DNA of 64,000 nucleotides, taken from assembly GCF_000005505.3 (NCBI RefSeq), contig NC_016131.3, positions 806,001 through 870,000 on the forward strand, written 5' to 3'. The position numbers were made by a program, and so were the translations under genes. The notes beneath the pieces are model-generated. The model made no database searches, was not told where the DNA came from, and worked only from the letters and a program-made list of their open reading frames with translations. Below are positions 34,460 through 46,886 of this stretch, in pieces. The stretch's first letter is position 1; every line of letters begins with the position of its first letter. Source of the DNA: Brachypodium distachyon (taxonomy: Eukaryota; Streptophyta; Magnoliopsida; Poales; Poaceae).

Positions 34460-37400
34460 TCATCCGGAGAACGATGAACTCCCAGAAGTTTCACCAACTT
34501 CCTTGATCTCTGCCACATAACTACCGATCTCTTCATTGTGCTTTTCATAGGATTCCCCAGAAATATCAATTGTGGGACGGTTGGAGTGATCACGTGCTTC
34601 GTTCCTGATGGCAGCAGCTGCAGCATTGATTTCGGAAGGCGTTACATCGACTTTGTAAAGACTCACTACTGCTTCTTTGAGATATGGAAGATGCTGAATG
34701 CCTAAATTGAAGCCATAGTTTTTTGCCAGAGACACATGTAATCGCACATTAAGCTTCTCAAGACTTGGCATAGCCCCTTCCATGAAGTTAACGTATGCCC
34801 CAGCCACACTATAGATGACAAACTCCTTCAGAGATAGGAATCCACTAGTGCCTTGGACTGTAATCCTTTCAATTGGGTCTGCTATGAATGACAGTTTCAG
34901 ATACAGTAAAGCCGGTAGCTTACCAAGTGTGTGCAGATCCTCCTCCCTTGATTCAGTTAAGCTGATCTCCAGGTAAGCAAGATTGCGGGGTAATGTTGAA
35001 ATCCATTTCGGAATATTCATGAAATAGCAGCCACCGGACATACGGAAATTTTCAAGGGAAGATGGCAGAGGGGTCCAAGAATCTAAGAACTCAAGGGAAC
35101 CACGCCACTTGTGTGTCCATAAAGACAGTCTGCAGGTGCCAAGCTTACCTAGCGAGGAGAGTAACATCTCTTCATGCTGCTTACATTCGTTGGATCCTTC
35201 ACTCTCAAAAAATACAGAGAGTTTGTCCAAACTGGTTAGGTTCTTGAGTTCCTCCAGCGCATCAGCTGTACTGCTGGTAACACTAAAACAAGACATCACC
35301 CGTAAGTTCCTCATATCTCCAATTCCCTTTGGTATCTCTGTTCTTGCTGCAACAAATAGGTGTTGTAATTTACGGAGCTGAACAATTCCAGATGTCAACT
35401 CATGCACACTTGTTCCCCTAAGATCTATAGTCTCTAGATCAACTAGCATCAAAATCCCCGGTGGTAGTTTTGATATGCCCGTGTCTCTAAGGCCGAGGTA
35501 CTTTAGTTTGAACAATTTGTCCATATTGTTCATAACATACCCCTCCAAACCCTGGCAACCTTCAAAATCTAGTACACGTAAAGCTTTAAATTCAGCAAGA
35601 CTAGGCAAGTGTTTCATGCTACATGATGATGTTATTGTTAGAGATCGCACATGGCTTAAATCTTCCTTTGCCAATGCAGATGCCAACTCCTGGTCAATGT
35701 GCTGGATTGATAATCGCCGAATAAAACCATGACGATTTGCCATATTCCTTTGGCCACCGCCTACCACCGTCATGAAATTATCTTCAGCTGACTTTAAAGT
35801 AATAATTTCAAGCATCACATAAGGAACTCGGCAGGCATGAGCCTTACCATCATAGCCAATGTCTATCGGCTGGACTATATTTTTGTTGATAAGCTCATAA
35901 AAGTATCTCTCAGCTATCTCTTCTTGGCTTTGATCATGCTCTTGAGAAATAAAGCCTTCTGCTATCCATCGCCTCACTAGCCTCTCTCGCTCAATCACAT
36001 AATCCTCGGGGAATACACTTAAATATAACAAACATGTCTTCAGGCTAGGTGGGAGATCATTGTAGCTAAGGGATAGTATGCGATTCATTCCTTCTAGACT
36101 TCGGCTGTTTTCCAGTTCTGAACCAATTGATCTTTTGACCTTCTCCCACTCTTCTTTGACAGCTGGCCTGGTAGCAAGTAAACTAGACATACTAATAATT
36201 GCCAAAGGTAGGCCTCCACATTTTTTCAGTATTCCAATTGAAACTTCTTTAAGCACATCAGGGCAACAGTTCTCCGAACCAAATATTCTATCGAAAAACA
36301 ATCTTCTGGAATAAAGATCACTTAGGACTTCCATTTCATACATACGATCACCACGACTCAAACAACATGATTTCGCTACATCAACAATGCGTGTCGTAAC
36401 TATGATTCTGCTGGAATTATTATTCTCTGGAAAAGCATACTTGATAGCGTTCCATGCCGATGCAGACCATATGTCATCAATGATGATAAGATACCTAGAA
36501 ATGTCAACCGGTTATGGTAAGGAATACATTTAGAAAAGGTATACATACATATCAGCAAACTCCAATATCGCATATATTGATTCACACACTAGAATCTTTA
36601 ATTAAGTGTATAACCCATGCTAATTGCTTATGTTTCTATATGCATTTTATTGTACAAATGTCTAAGCATGCAACTAAGAGCAGAGAGGTGAAAACCATCA
36701 ATTCGGTCAAAATTTGAAAACTTTCGATCCTAGCCATTAGATCTCCAAATAAATGGATCAGATTAAGGTGAAACCTCTAATCACTTGAACAAGTTTTATG
36801 AAACCCCCCTAAGGTGGGAAACTCTAGGGGGGGGGGGGGGGTGTCATAAAATATGTTTAAGTGGTCCTTTCATCTGATTCGCCCCCATTTTCCTTAAAAC
36901 TGTTGTGACAGTCAGATCTTGCACATAGCTCTTAGTTTTGATGTCGTATATACTTTTGCAAAGGCTACGTACATAATAATACATATTAGTTTTTTGAGTT
37001 TGCAAACAACAGTATTAATTGTCTCTTCTTTACCTCTGGTCTTCTTGGTACAAGAATGCAAGCAAATCAAGATAATATCGCGATCCAAAGGAATGAGTTA
37101 TAAATCTTTTCATGATGACAGATATTTGTCCTGTTAAGCATCTCACTACTAAAATCCCGATTTTGCTGGGTACACAATAAATTTTTTGTGAGGGAGGAAG
37201 CTATGCAAATCGGCCTCAATGGTGCACCGCGCATTTATTTGTGTGAAAAATAATAGTACATGCAATACCCTAAGTATATAATGAAAAGTATGCATGACAG
37301 CATGAGGGACATGTTTTACAGAAATAAAAAGGGTCAAATGTTACCTTTTATATTTTAGCAGATCTCGTAGAGTTTCAATGGCTGCAATTTCATCCCAGAT

Positions 37401-38165
37401 CTCAATATCTTTTATATAAGGACACACCTGATTGATCACATTCTTGATAATTCTCTTTATATCTGGCTTTTGCGAGACCGATACAAAAGCCCGACAATGA
37501 AAATACCCTTCAACCTTGCGATAAACCGCATTTGCTAGTGTTGTCTTTCCCAATCCACCAAAACCAACAATACACAACACCTTGCGATGCTTGGGCGAGC
37601 TGTTTTCTTCTTCCATCATCCATTTGGCAAGATCATCTCTTGGACCCTCAATGCCAACAAGGTGTGCCTCCTCCACATAGAGAGCGCACAACCGGGGATC
37701 CCTTACTGTATGGCCAGATGCATTGCAACGAATATTATCCACCTTGTAACGATCCTTGAGCTCTTTCACTTCCTGGGTGCGAACCTTGAGGTCGTTGATC
37801 TGGTGAGCGATTGTGCTCCGAACTCCAAGCTTCTCCAGAATGAGAGCAATCTTGCTTAAAAACTCCTTGAGGCTGCCGCGATGGCCTCGGCCCTTACCAA
37901 GGTTATGCAAGAACTCGTCGAAGACGTCCTCAGTGTCGTACGACAACTCCCTCACCAGTGATATCCATAGCTTCACTTGCACATCAGGATCTTCTAGATC
38001 CGTGTACCGTTGCAGCTCAGCATGCAAGCTGATGAGCTCGGATTCGAGGTAGCGGATCTCACGGCGGACTACTTTGAGGCGGCCATACTCGCTGTCAAGA
38101 AGGCCGTTAAGCTTCACCAGCAGGGACTCGAAGGCGCCCAGCTCAACGCTCACCAAAGGCACCAT
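34460..38165 (-). CDS. CC-NB-LRR disease-resistance-type protein (NLR 2), 951 aa, 2 exons, degenerate MHD motif
   Basis: Exons are 38165-37345 and 36494-34460, joined in phase 2 at the same place as in NLR 1. The start is the first ATG (MVPLVSVELGAFESLL). The coiled-coil domain has EDVFD at 80-84. NB-ARC motifs are P-loop GFGGLGKTT (201-209), kinase-2 YLIIIDDIW (275-283), RNBS-B RIIVTTR, GGLPLA (367-372) and RNBS-D CLLYLSVFPEDY. At the MHD position the sequence reads CRVPYVMLEII, so the usual His-Asp pair is replaced by Pro-Tyr (497-499). The LRR region (for example LKYLGLRDTGISKLP) continues to the stop at 34460. It shares only moderate identity with NLR 1, so the two are not a recent tandem duplicate. 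A 5' UTR exon with donor at about 38487 is likely. Confidence 0.88.
36826..36843. repeat. Poly-G tract in NLR 2 intron
   Basis: A run of about 16 G residues on the plus strand within the intron. Such runs are frequent sites of sequencing length error and may form G-quadruplexes. Confidence 0.85.
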
Positions 38166-38900
38166 TGATGCCCTCACTACATCCCTGGTTGGTGTTGACT
38201 TTTTGTGAGCTGGACTGGGACTGGGACTGGGAGCATGGGCGGAGGACAGAACAGAATCGAGGTGGGGCGAACTCTCAAAGCATAAAAAGAAATTTGATGG
38301 TGGCGTTGAAGTACCCCGTCACATTTGTACTTTGATGTGTGCTTGGATTAGAGCTACTATCACACGCGACACAAAATATCTTGTCAAATCTGCAATTCAA
38401 AAAATCATATATTTTAGCCAAATGGAGGATGCAGCAATTTAGACACAAAATGTCGACAGTAACAGACTAGCAGTAGCATACGGCATACCATTCCTCTTTG
38501 TTGCCTTTGCCTTCCCCTTTTGTCCATAGCTGCTCCTTGGCTCCTTGCTGCTGGGCCTGGCCGCCTACCACAGTGCCGCTGTCCCGGTCCCGCCGACGCC
38601 GAGAAGCGTGGACTTGAGGGCTGAGATCCCGCCGAGATGCGCCGCCTGTCCAGCCCAGCTCCGCCAACCGGCGCCCCGCGCCCGACCAACCCTAATTCCA
38701 CGCCGCCGCCGTCCGCCAGGCTCGAGGGAAAGAAAGACAGAGGAAGAGAAGAAGCGTACGAGGCTACAGGCGAAACGAATCGGTATTTTCCATCCCAATC
38801 CCGATTCCCATCGGCAATTCGCAGGCCCACTAGCCCAGGAAGGAACCCAACAACTTTCTTTCGTTTTACCTTCCTCAATTAACGTTAACTATCCAACTTT
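38166..38900 (-). promoter_or_regulatory. Probable 5' UTR exon and promoter of NLR 2
   Basis: A GC-rich block at 38500-38720 on the minus strand ends in AATG|GTATGCC, a donor-like site, about 320 bp before the coding ATG. The long minus frame through it has no domain and starts in AT-rich DNA, so a non-coding leader is the simplest reading. Confidence 0.4.
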
Positions 38901-40086
38901 CCTCTAACGAACGACAGTTGCAGTCCTATATCAAAAAAATTCGGCCAAAATCAAGGTAGGGCGAGCGAAGAGAAGCAGGAACAAAGAGAGGCAAGCAGAA
39001 GTTTTCCTTGCTGTTAATGATGGCTGGCGCGGCAGGGTGCATGTGCATCCGCATCGAATGAGGCAGAAAAAAAGAGTAGCTAAAGGGATGTTTACGCAAA
39101 TTAAGAACATCTCGGGTCAGATTCCTTCAGGGCGGGATTCTAATATAATCCGGCGAGCATGCATGTGTAAGAGTGAATTGAGAACGAACACACGTATTCA
39201 GACTAAATCTGAGCCCAGAGCCGGCAGGCGGGGAATATAATAAGAAGTAAAGTATTCGGGTAAGTAAAACAGAGCATCTTTGCCAGCCGCTTTTTTAAAC
39301 TATTCCATGTGCTAGCTGTACCGTACTGGTACAAGTAATCGTGTGCTAAAACCATGCTCATTTATAGTTAATTGGAGAGTGAGTTCCGCTGTTTAGTTGT
39401 GTGCTGGGAGAGTATGAGAACCAGAAATGGCCGGAGGGAGGAAGAGCAAACTCAGCAAAGGAGCAAGAGCATCTTCACCGGTGTCCCTATTCACTTTTTA
39501 GGGGATGCATCTAATAATTGGATGCTCTGCAAGCTTTTTGGCCACTGGTGCAGATGTGCTTTTATGGTTCCTATGTGTCGAAATCAGATCAACAAGTAGT
39601 GTTCAGAGGGGGCCGGGAACTCCGGTATCCCCTCTGAACTCCGGTATATTCACAGTTTTAGATTCGTGCGGGAGATATGCTGCTGTGTTCGTAGAGCAAG
39701 CTAGAGAGAGATGGAGCGGTTGGCGTCGTAGTCGGACTCCGACACGGTGGAACCCCGGCCGCCGGACGCGTCTTGGGGCGGCGGCCATTGTTTGAGATTC
39801 GGGCGAGAGATGCCGCCGATTAGAGAGGGGTGGACTCCTCGATCGTGCTGTGCTTTTCTGGGGGCCGTGTTGGGACTTTATGTGGTTTTCAAAAGCCCAC
39901 ATGGCAAATCACGACGATATCATCGAATTCGAATGGGCCGTCGATGTATACGGCCGAAAGAAACTGAACGGCTGCCGTTAGGATGGATATCTCGTCAGCA
40001 TACATGCTCAGCAGTCACCATGGTTAATTTACACGTCACAAGAGAAAGATGTACTTTTCCAGCGGAAAAAAAAGAAAAAATGTGTA
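38901..40086. other. Intergenic region with an unassigned GC-rich patch
   Basis: At 39720-39830 a GC-rich patch holds an ATG on the minus strand (about 39789) with a short open frame. A second frame through the same patch reads TVSESDYDANRS before a stop. It looks like a broken gene fragment or non-coding exon; no family recognised. The rest is AT-rich. Confidence 0.3.
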
Positions 40087-40192
40087 CTTCCTCGTATTAG
40101 TTATCAAAATATCGCATGTATCTAGACACTTTTTAGGCATACATACATCCATATTTTGATAAATTTGAGACAATTAATATGATCGGAGGGAG
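40087..40192. mobile_element. Stowaway-type MITE
   Basis: Flanked by TA at 40085-40086 and 40193-40194. The right end GATCGGAGGGAG is canonical; the left CTTCCTCGTATT is slightly degraded. The core 'gcatgtatctagaca' matches its relatives in this window. Confidence 0.75.
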
Positions 40193-40690
40193 TAACATAA
40201 TCATACACAGCTAAGTAGCACCAATTTATATATGATCAGCCAATTGTAGATATATTTGTTTTACACAAAAATAAGATATTATTAGAAGAAATGCTCAATC
40301 GATTTGAACAAAAGCCAACCAAACCAATAGCTTTTGACAGAGTGGACTTCAGCAACTATGGTAACCAAAAAAAAAAAAAGCTTTTGTTGCTTACCTGTGC
40401 TCTGAAGAACACATAAAGAACGACAAAGATTTAACTTTTAACTGTCCATCACCCATTTTTCATTCCTCGGCTCTTGGGTTTAGGTGTGTGACGAGAAAGA
40501 TTTTACTTCCATAACATTCAACAATTTCGCAGAGACTTAAATCGCCTTTCCTAAATCCTAGCCTACTGGAATTGCACACTTGCATATGGACATGCTCTTT
40601 TTGATCTACTAACAATATATACAACCAATCTGTGTCGATCATAGGTTGCTAACGACTAACTACGGCTTCATTTAAAGATTCGAACAGGTC

Positions 40691-41226
40691 TCATGAAACC
40701 GAACATTTGACTTGTACCTCGACTTCATCCTTCTCTGCTGCTGCAGGTAAACACGTCTCATGTGGGCAGGGCCTCGCGAAGAATTTCGGGATGTTATCCC
40801 CTGGCATGATGACAGGCAAGCCGCACTCTTTCCCTGATTTCTCGTTCTGCAAACAACAAGGCATGGCACTATTAATCCTGAACTGGTGTTAATAAGAAAC
40901 GATCTTCCAGAATTGCTGGAGTTCAAACAAGATGTGCACAGAGATGGCTTTGCTACTACCTTGCGATCAGAAGCTGCCTTGCTTGGTGCTGCTCCCATGG
41001 ACACGACGGTATGCTGGCCTTCTTGTAGCATGGCAGGATGCCGAGACCAGAGGGAGCGGAGCCTGTCCCAATGGTAGCAACAAGAGAAGATGCCGCTGAG
41101 GGAGAAGATGACGATGAGCAGGAGCGCCGTCCCGAGGGGAAACCCCAGCGTCGGCCTTGAGGAATGCGTCATCGGGATCGTCATGGTTGGAGCAGGCGTA
41201 AGATCTTGTAGCCTGTTCATATGCAT
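40691..41226 (-). CDS. Small single-pass membrane protein, plant-specific, 140 aa, 2 exons
   Basis: Exons are 41226-40960 and 40846-40691, phase 0, canonical introns. A short N-terminal part precedes a strong membrane segment (about residues 29-51, LGFPLGTALLLIVIFSLSGIFSCC) followed by YHWDRLRSL. The C-terminal half has the motif CGLPVIMPGDNIPKFFARPCP, which I recall as conserved in a family of short plant membrane proteins sometimes labelled hydroxyproline-rich glycoprotein-like; the biochemical role is unknown. The promoter is compact, with a TATA box about 70 bp upstream. An alternative start lies two codons in (Met at 41220). Ordinary length for the family as I remember it. Confidence 0.75.
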
Positions 41227-41290
41227 CAGCTGGCTTCAGCTGCTGCTTCAGTGGTTAAGAGCCCAGACTTGCAAGCAAAGGAGACTGCGT

Positions 41291-41301
41291 ATTTATTTAT
41301 A
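41291..41301 (-). promoter_or_regulatory. TATA box of small membrane protein gene
   Basis: On the minus strand TATAAATAAAT lies about 65-75 bp upstream of the ATG at 41226, a normal plant TATA-to-start distance with a short leader. Confidence 0.5.
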
Positions 41302-44300
41302 CCTGCAATCAAAGGCACCTTGAATTCGTACAAAAGGATGACCGGAAGTGGACTGACTTGCACGGCCGTCCGTCCGTGGTACTGGATAGTGCTGGTGGTC
41401 CACATGCATGTATCTTGCTGGTGGCTGGTAGTGCTTGGTGCTGACCTCACTACCTGTCTTTTCCAAGAAAAAGAAGCTGTTTAAATTGAATGCATATATA
41501 GCTTTAGAGGGTGGGACGAAAGGTGATGAATACAGAGTGGGATGGAAATTATAGGTATGTCTCTCCACAAGCAAATATTTGTTAGGTAAAGGATGATGAA
41601 CTGATTTACCGATAATGAAGTGCCACAGCTTCAGAAAAAATAGCAGGTTGGGGATGCACCACACCAGATGCATGCGGGCTTTCTGAGGGAAGACAGGAAG
41701 TTACAGAACTTCATGAGTTACTAAGAATATATATGTTCTTTGGAATATATTGACAATTTTACTGTAAGGAATGATTAAAATGGAATCAGGGATTGAGAGA
41801 CCCATAAAGATGATATTTTAGATCATATTATCACAGCTCGACATGCAACATATAATGTGCTGTACAAACATCACAGATGAGATGACCGTGCAGCACTTTG
41901 TCTCAGTGTGCATCATCATTTGCCTTTTGAAAAGTATATGCTTTTCAATACACAAAGTGCCCGATATAGCTTGAGTATCCTTGACGAAATCCACACATTT
42001 GTACGGATGGTACATATGTAAGCTTATCAACAAAATGTGGCTGCTAGCCTTAAAGAAGTTGTGACTGCTAGCTATAGCCTTACCATGCCTGGAAGCTATG
42101 CCTGAATAAGGCAAATGAATTGAACACCTATAGGCTTTAGCACTAGTCAATTAGTCAGCAAGGTGCCACAAGCCAGCTTTTCTATCTTCAAAGAAGTCCA
42201 TGAGTTGCACATTTCGAAGAGTTTAGTAACTTTAGAACTCTATGAAAGAGAGCTGAGCACAGGAAGCAAAAGAGTAAACTCATACCTACCAAACAGATCA
42301 GCACGAAGCGATTTGTTCTCAGTGGCACCATTTCCTAACCAGGAAGATATGTCAAGAGCGTTTATATAATCTTAAGCAGCCAATATGTTTCCTATCTAGG
42401 CTCCACTGATGACGAAAGATGAGTTGCATGAGCTATCTGATTCACCTGTTTTCCACTTGGAGGTTCCCACCTGCAAAAGTAACGACGGATACCCTTTTAT
42501 GATCGCACTTCCTCCTGTCGGCCAAATTTTCATGCATGTCTGTGTGCTACCTTCTTGAATGAATGTTCTTCCTTCAATGGTTCACGGCCTGGTACATGGA
42601 GTCAGCAAACAAACAGACTCCACATATTTCTTTGTAGAATCAAGGAGTTTGGTACACAAAAAGTAATGATGGAAACAGGCCAATTTAGTGGTGAAAACAA
42701 AGCATACTGCGTTGAGAGGGCTGTGAAGTACTGTCCAGTGGTAAAAAAAGATGGTATGTGGATAGTGCCATCAGAACACGTGTATGATTTCACAAATTTC
42801 AATGCAATTTATGGAAAATAATAAGAATTCCGTGTGGCTAAGCTAAATATCCTCAGCTGTCAGGTTGCCTGCTGCAGAACGTAACAAGATGTGTTGGAGA
42901 AATTAGGTTCAGAGAATCACTTACACATCAGCCAATAAGCCATGTGTAATGGGGCCTAGCATGCATCACTAACAACAGTGATGCATGCTTGGCCAGCTAC
43001 AACATAGCTATTTGAGAGGGACCTATCAGGTAGGATGTTAGGTAAGCGTCCTTCCAGGTTATTACAGAGCACATAGGAAAAGTACTATGACACACTAAAA
43101 ATCATGTTCAGGAAAACAGGTATTGGAATGTATTAACAAGTATCCTTTAGCTGGCTTCCAAATGCCACAAGACATACTGGGTTGTGCATTTCCCATAAGG
43201 TATAGAAAATCATAGAATTTATTTCATATTTAAACAAAAAATGTGACAGTTGTAGTTACCATTCTTTCTTATTTAATCTTGTAACTACTTGTTTAATTTG
43301 AAGATGTAGGGGAAAACGAAGCTGTAAATTTTTCATAAGGAACTCGTGTAAAATTTCCGAGATACAGATAATATATTGAGCAAGTGCAGAAAAATGACAG
43401 GCTCAAAGAAACTAAGATAGCAGCAGTGTATAGTAAAACCTCCCTTTAAAATATCTGTGAGGCAGATTTTTTTTATTTGGCATCAGCACGAAGCTAGCTG
43501 AAGGTATACTGCCACAGCCCATGGCACTCTTTCAAAGAGCTAAATAAACGCATATAAAGTTTTTTCTTGAACACCAAACGTGTAGAAAGTCATATTTGAG
43601 TCATGTTAAATATAACACGCACAAAATATGACTTGCTATCTTTAAACCACACACTGAACTCGGAGATCAAATAATAAGTACATTGTAGATGTATTATACA
43701 TTTGTACAATGATCTATTTTGAAAACTAGATGAGACTAAAAGTTATAGGAAGGAATATTAGGGCGAGATCTTACCAATCAATTTTCTAATGAGACGTGCT
43801 TTTGGTAAAGTTGCACCAATGCTAGCATCATATGCACTAACAGCAAAAGGCTAGTAGAAGTTCCATTGGAAAGCTAAAGTTAGTTCCTCGGTCCATTGAA
43901 ACTGATATAACATAATATTAATTTAGCTTCAAAATAAAGAACCACAATGAAGTATGTGGATGTAATTAACCTCAGCGCATTTTCTAACAATTGGCTGAAA
44001 AGGCAGTAAAGTTAATGTCCACTGACAGCAGTGTGGATTGCGGATGACAATGTGCATGGCTATTTAGAACTGAGTGGCATTAGATAATTGGAAATGCGGC
44101 TAAAACTTTAGTGAGAAACTTGTAAGAATAAGAAATTGTACGAATGATGCTCTTTTTCCTATATAGCCTTTTGAACTGGAAATCTAACAATGCTGATGGA
44201 AATGCTATTGGCACTTTGGCAGGAAGGAAATTGTACTGTTTAACATCAAATGCCATATAAAACTGAAGTCAGCAATGTGTACATTAGATGCTAATATGTT

Positions 44301-44880
44301 CCCTGCTAGAGTTGAACTTTGACAATTGACGCTGAACATCAATATCCACCTAGCTCCATGTATAATTTTGGCCAAGGGTCATGACTTCTGACACATAGAC
44401 ATCTCTTTCCACCATTTCCAGCAGCAAATTTGATGTTTCTGCAGGATTTACAGTTAAGCATTAAGCCACATACAGTAACAGTTTCTGCTGCATAAAGGAT
44501 CAGTTCAGATTTGAATACAATATATTCTGATAGATGTAGAGTTAAGACCCATGTACAGTTAAATAATATTTTCCAGATGTTATTAACTAAAAGTAGTAGC
44601 GTCTCAACTGAATAGACTCTCCAAAAACTAAGAGATAGTGGCCTCTTCCATTTACCTTTTCATGGACATAGAAATTGTGTATCTGAATAAACTTTGTTGT
44701 GAATCTGTGATGAAACTTCCCAAATGTGAGCCTCCTTCAGAAAAGTTGACTGCAGCATACCACAAGTCAGTCCATTCATGATTTGACTACTAGTAAAATT
44801 GTAAAAAAAAAACATAGAATCTTTGCTGGTATAAACAAGGAGGCAGTGAAAAAGAGAATTTATTGGAGATGGTTATGTCG
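41302..44880. other. Large gene-poor interval
   Basis: About 3.6 kb of AT-rich DNA between the small membrane protein gene and the PPR gene. Open frames (for example 42555-42821, +) are short, start in AT-rich DNA and show no domains. No MITE with clear ends was found. The right end presumably contains the PPR 3' UTR. Confidence 0.45.
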
Positions 44881-46191
44881 TTAACACCTTGACTTGCGGT
44901 GTATCATCCAACTGCTTCCAGGTGACCTCTGCACGCCTCTTTCCTCCATGTCTCTTCTGACCCGCTCTGCCTCGGCATGCATACCCACACCTGAATAGAT
45001 ATTCGCAAGCGAAACAAAGGTTCCTGCATTGCCCGGTTCAAGTTCAAACAGTGCTCTCGCTGCAACTTCTGCCAACCCCACCTCCCCGTATTTCCTGCAA
45101 GCAGCAAGGAGAGCACCCCAGGCTTTTGCAGTAACCCTAACAGGCATTGTCTGTATAACATTATAAGCTTGATGCAACCTTCCTGCTCGTCCCAAGACAT
45201 CAACCAAGCACGAATAATGATCCCCACATGCCTCCACTCCATACGTCTCGGTGAAAACATCAAAATACTTCAATGCATCATCTGCATGACCAGCATGGCC
45301 GCAGGCCTTCAACACGCCGAGGAACATGATGCCATCAGGTCGCACATTATCCAGCTCCATCCACCTGAAAAGTGACATCGCAACATCTCCAAGGCCATGG
45401 AATGCATACGCCGACACGATGGAGCTCCAAACAACCACGTCCCGCTCGTCCACCTTGTCAAAGACCCTCCGTGCGGCAACCAAAGAACCACAACGCCCGT
45501 ACGCTTCGATGAGGGAGCTTCCCAGGTGGCAGCTCGCGGACATGCCATGCCGCACCGCAAAGCCGTGCACCTCCCTGACCGAGTTCAACGCGCCTAGCGC
45601 GGTGCACGCAGGGACAAGCGCCAGCAGTGTGATGAGGCAGGGCTCAACGCCCAACCCCCGCATCCGCCGGTAGAGCTCGATGGCCCGGGCCGGATGCTCC
45701 CCGGACTCCACGACCGCCGCGATCACGGAGTTGAAGCAGGAGGCAGTCGGCGCGACGTCGACGAGGTCCAGCGCCCGCACGGCCGCGGCGACGTCGCCCG
45801 ACCGGGCGTACACGGAGATCATGGCGCTCCAGACGAAGCCGTTGCGGCAGGGCAATTCGTCGAACAGGCGGCGGGCGACGTCCGGGGAGGACGGCCCGCA
45901 GGCGCCGTAGGAGGCGACGAGCGCGGAGGCGACGAAGGGGCTGCAGAGGAGGCCGCCGCACTTGACGGCGAGCGCGTGGATCGTGGCGGCGGCGGAAGGG
46001 ACGCGGAGCGCGGCGGCGGACTTGAGGGCGAGCGGGAAAGCGTACGCGAAGGACGGGTCGGAGAGCGGCGGGAGCGCCGGGTCGGAGGCCATCCGCGCGA
46101 AGAAGGCCAGCGCGTCGCGGTGGCGGCCTGCGTTCACGTGGCTGGTCAGCTGCTTCGTCAGCGACGCCAGCCGCCGATGGCTGGAGACCAT
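44881..46191 (-). CDS. PLS-class pentatricopeptide repeat protein with E-type C-terminus, 436 aa, intronless
   Basis: A single exon starts at the ATG at 46191 (MVSSHRRLASLTKQLTSHV). The frame stays open up to 46371, giving an alternative 496-aa form, but the extra 60 residues are Ser/Thr/His-rich and less convincing. Repeats of about 31-36 residues are visible, for example FVASALVASYGACG, GFVWSAMISVYARSGD, CHLGSSLIEAYGRCGSL, VVVWSSIVSAYAFHG and HYSCLVDVLGRAGRL. The C-terminus, AWGALLAACRKYGEVGLAEVAARALFELEP then GSSWMIH, is the E motif; no DYW domain follows. Such proteins bind organellar RNA, often for C-to-U editing with a partner supplying the deaminase. Organelle and target cannot be read from the sequence. 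Confidence 0.9.
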   Translation of the reverse strand: MVSSHRRLASLTKQLTSHVNAGRHRDALAFFARMASDPALPPLSDPSFAYAFPLALKSAAALRVPSAAATIHALAVKCGGLLCSPFVASALVASYGACGPSSPDVARRLFDELPCRNGFVWSAMISVYARSGDVAAAVRALDLVDVAPTASCFNSVIAAVVESGEHPARAIELYRRMRGLGVEPCLITLLALVPACTALGALNSVREVHGFAVRHGMSASCHLGSSLIEAYGRCGSLVAARRVFDKVDERDVVVWSSIVSAYAFHGLGDVAMSLFRWMELDNVRPDGIMFLGVLKACGHAGHADDALKYFDVFTETYGVEACGDHYSCLVDVLGRAGRLHQAYNVIQTMPVRVTAKAWGALLAACRKYGEVGLAEVAARALFELEPGNAGTFVSLANIYSGVGMHAEAERVRRDMEERGVQRSPGSSWMIHRKSRC

Positions 46192-46371
46192 TGTCTCGGT
46201 TTCCGAGTGGAGGAGCAGCCCAAAGCTTGACGGCGGCGGCAATCGCTCACTGTGAGCATACAAAATTTGAAACAGAGAACTATGCGCGTGGTAGGTCGTC
46301 GTTTCAAGGTGTTTGAATTTTGAGCATGTACTGTCGTTGTAAGATTGGCTTGTATTTTGGCATTTTTTCAC

Positions 46372-46886
46372 AGCATTTGGAGCTTGAACACCTAACCAGC
46401 CTCCTCAGATAGACAGGTTCAAATTAGGGTTTATGTTCCAAGGGAAACACGTTTTAAAATAAAATGTTAAAAAGGGAATGAAATCACCATAGTTCCTCCA
46501 AATCCATCCATACACAGCAATGACAACATCTCAACGCAAAGCAGGATCAGAATTGAGGCTCACAGAGATCTTTCATCGGCAACAGTTGTGCCATGAAAAA
46601 GCCAGTGGCACGGTCAGATGTTAATAAGCATCAATCACACAGCAAAGGAGAAGCTCCAGGAACTAAAGGCCGGCCTGTCCAACCCCAATAACAACAAATC
46701 ATTTAGCTAGCGCTTGTCATGGTAAGAAACTTAGCTGCCTGAGATACTACCAATCTTCTGTTATGCACAATAATAACTCTGATCTAGCCTGTATAAATAC
46801 ATGCAAACACTTTGCCTCACAGTCTGGACAGGTAAAGGGAACCGCCTCTCGGATATGCTCTGTCGCCGGTCATGGGTGACAACTGA
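46372..46886. other. Short spacer between PPR 5' end and Derlin-2 3' end
   Basis: Promoter of the PPR gene on the left and 3' UTR of the Derlin gene on the right. No other feature seen. Confidence 0.5.

Noticed and set aside
37143..37200. CACTACTAAAATCCCG in the NLR 2 intron as another CACTA terminus
   Set aside because: No matching inverted end or subterminal repeats nearby.
38414..38878. 154-codon minus frame upstream of NLR 2
   Set aside because: No domain; it is more simply read as the 5' UTR exon of NLR 2 with a donor at about 38487.
42555..42821. 88-codon plus frame
   Set aside because: AT-rich isolated frame with no family, promoter or splice evidence.
46192..46371. N-terminal extension of the PPR gene to 46371
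   Set aside because: Extra residues are not PPR-like. The Met at 46191 gives a typical organelle-type N-terminus, although the longer start cannot be excluded.
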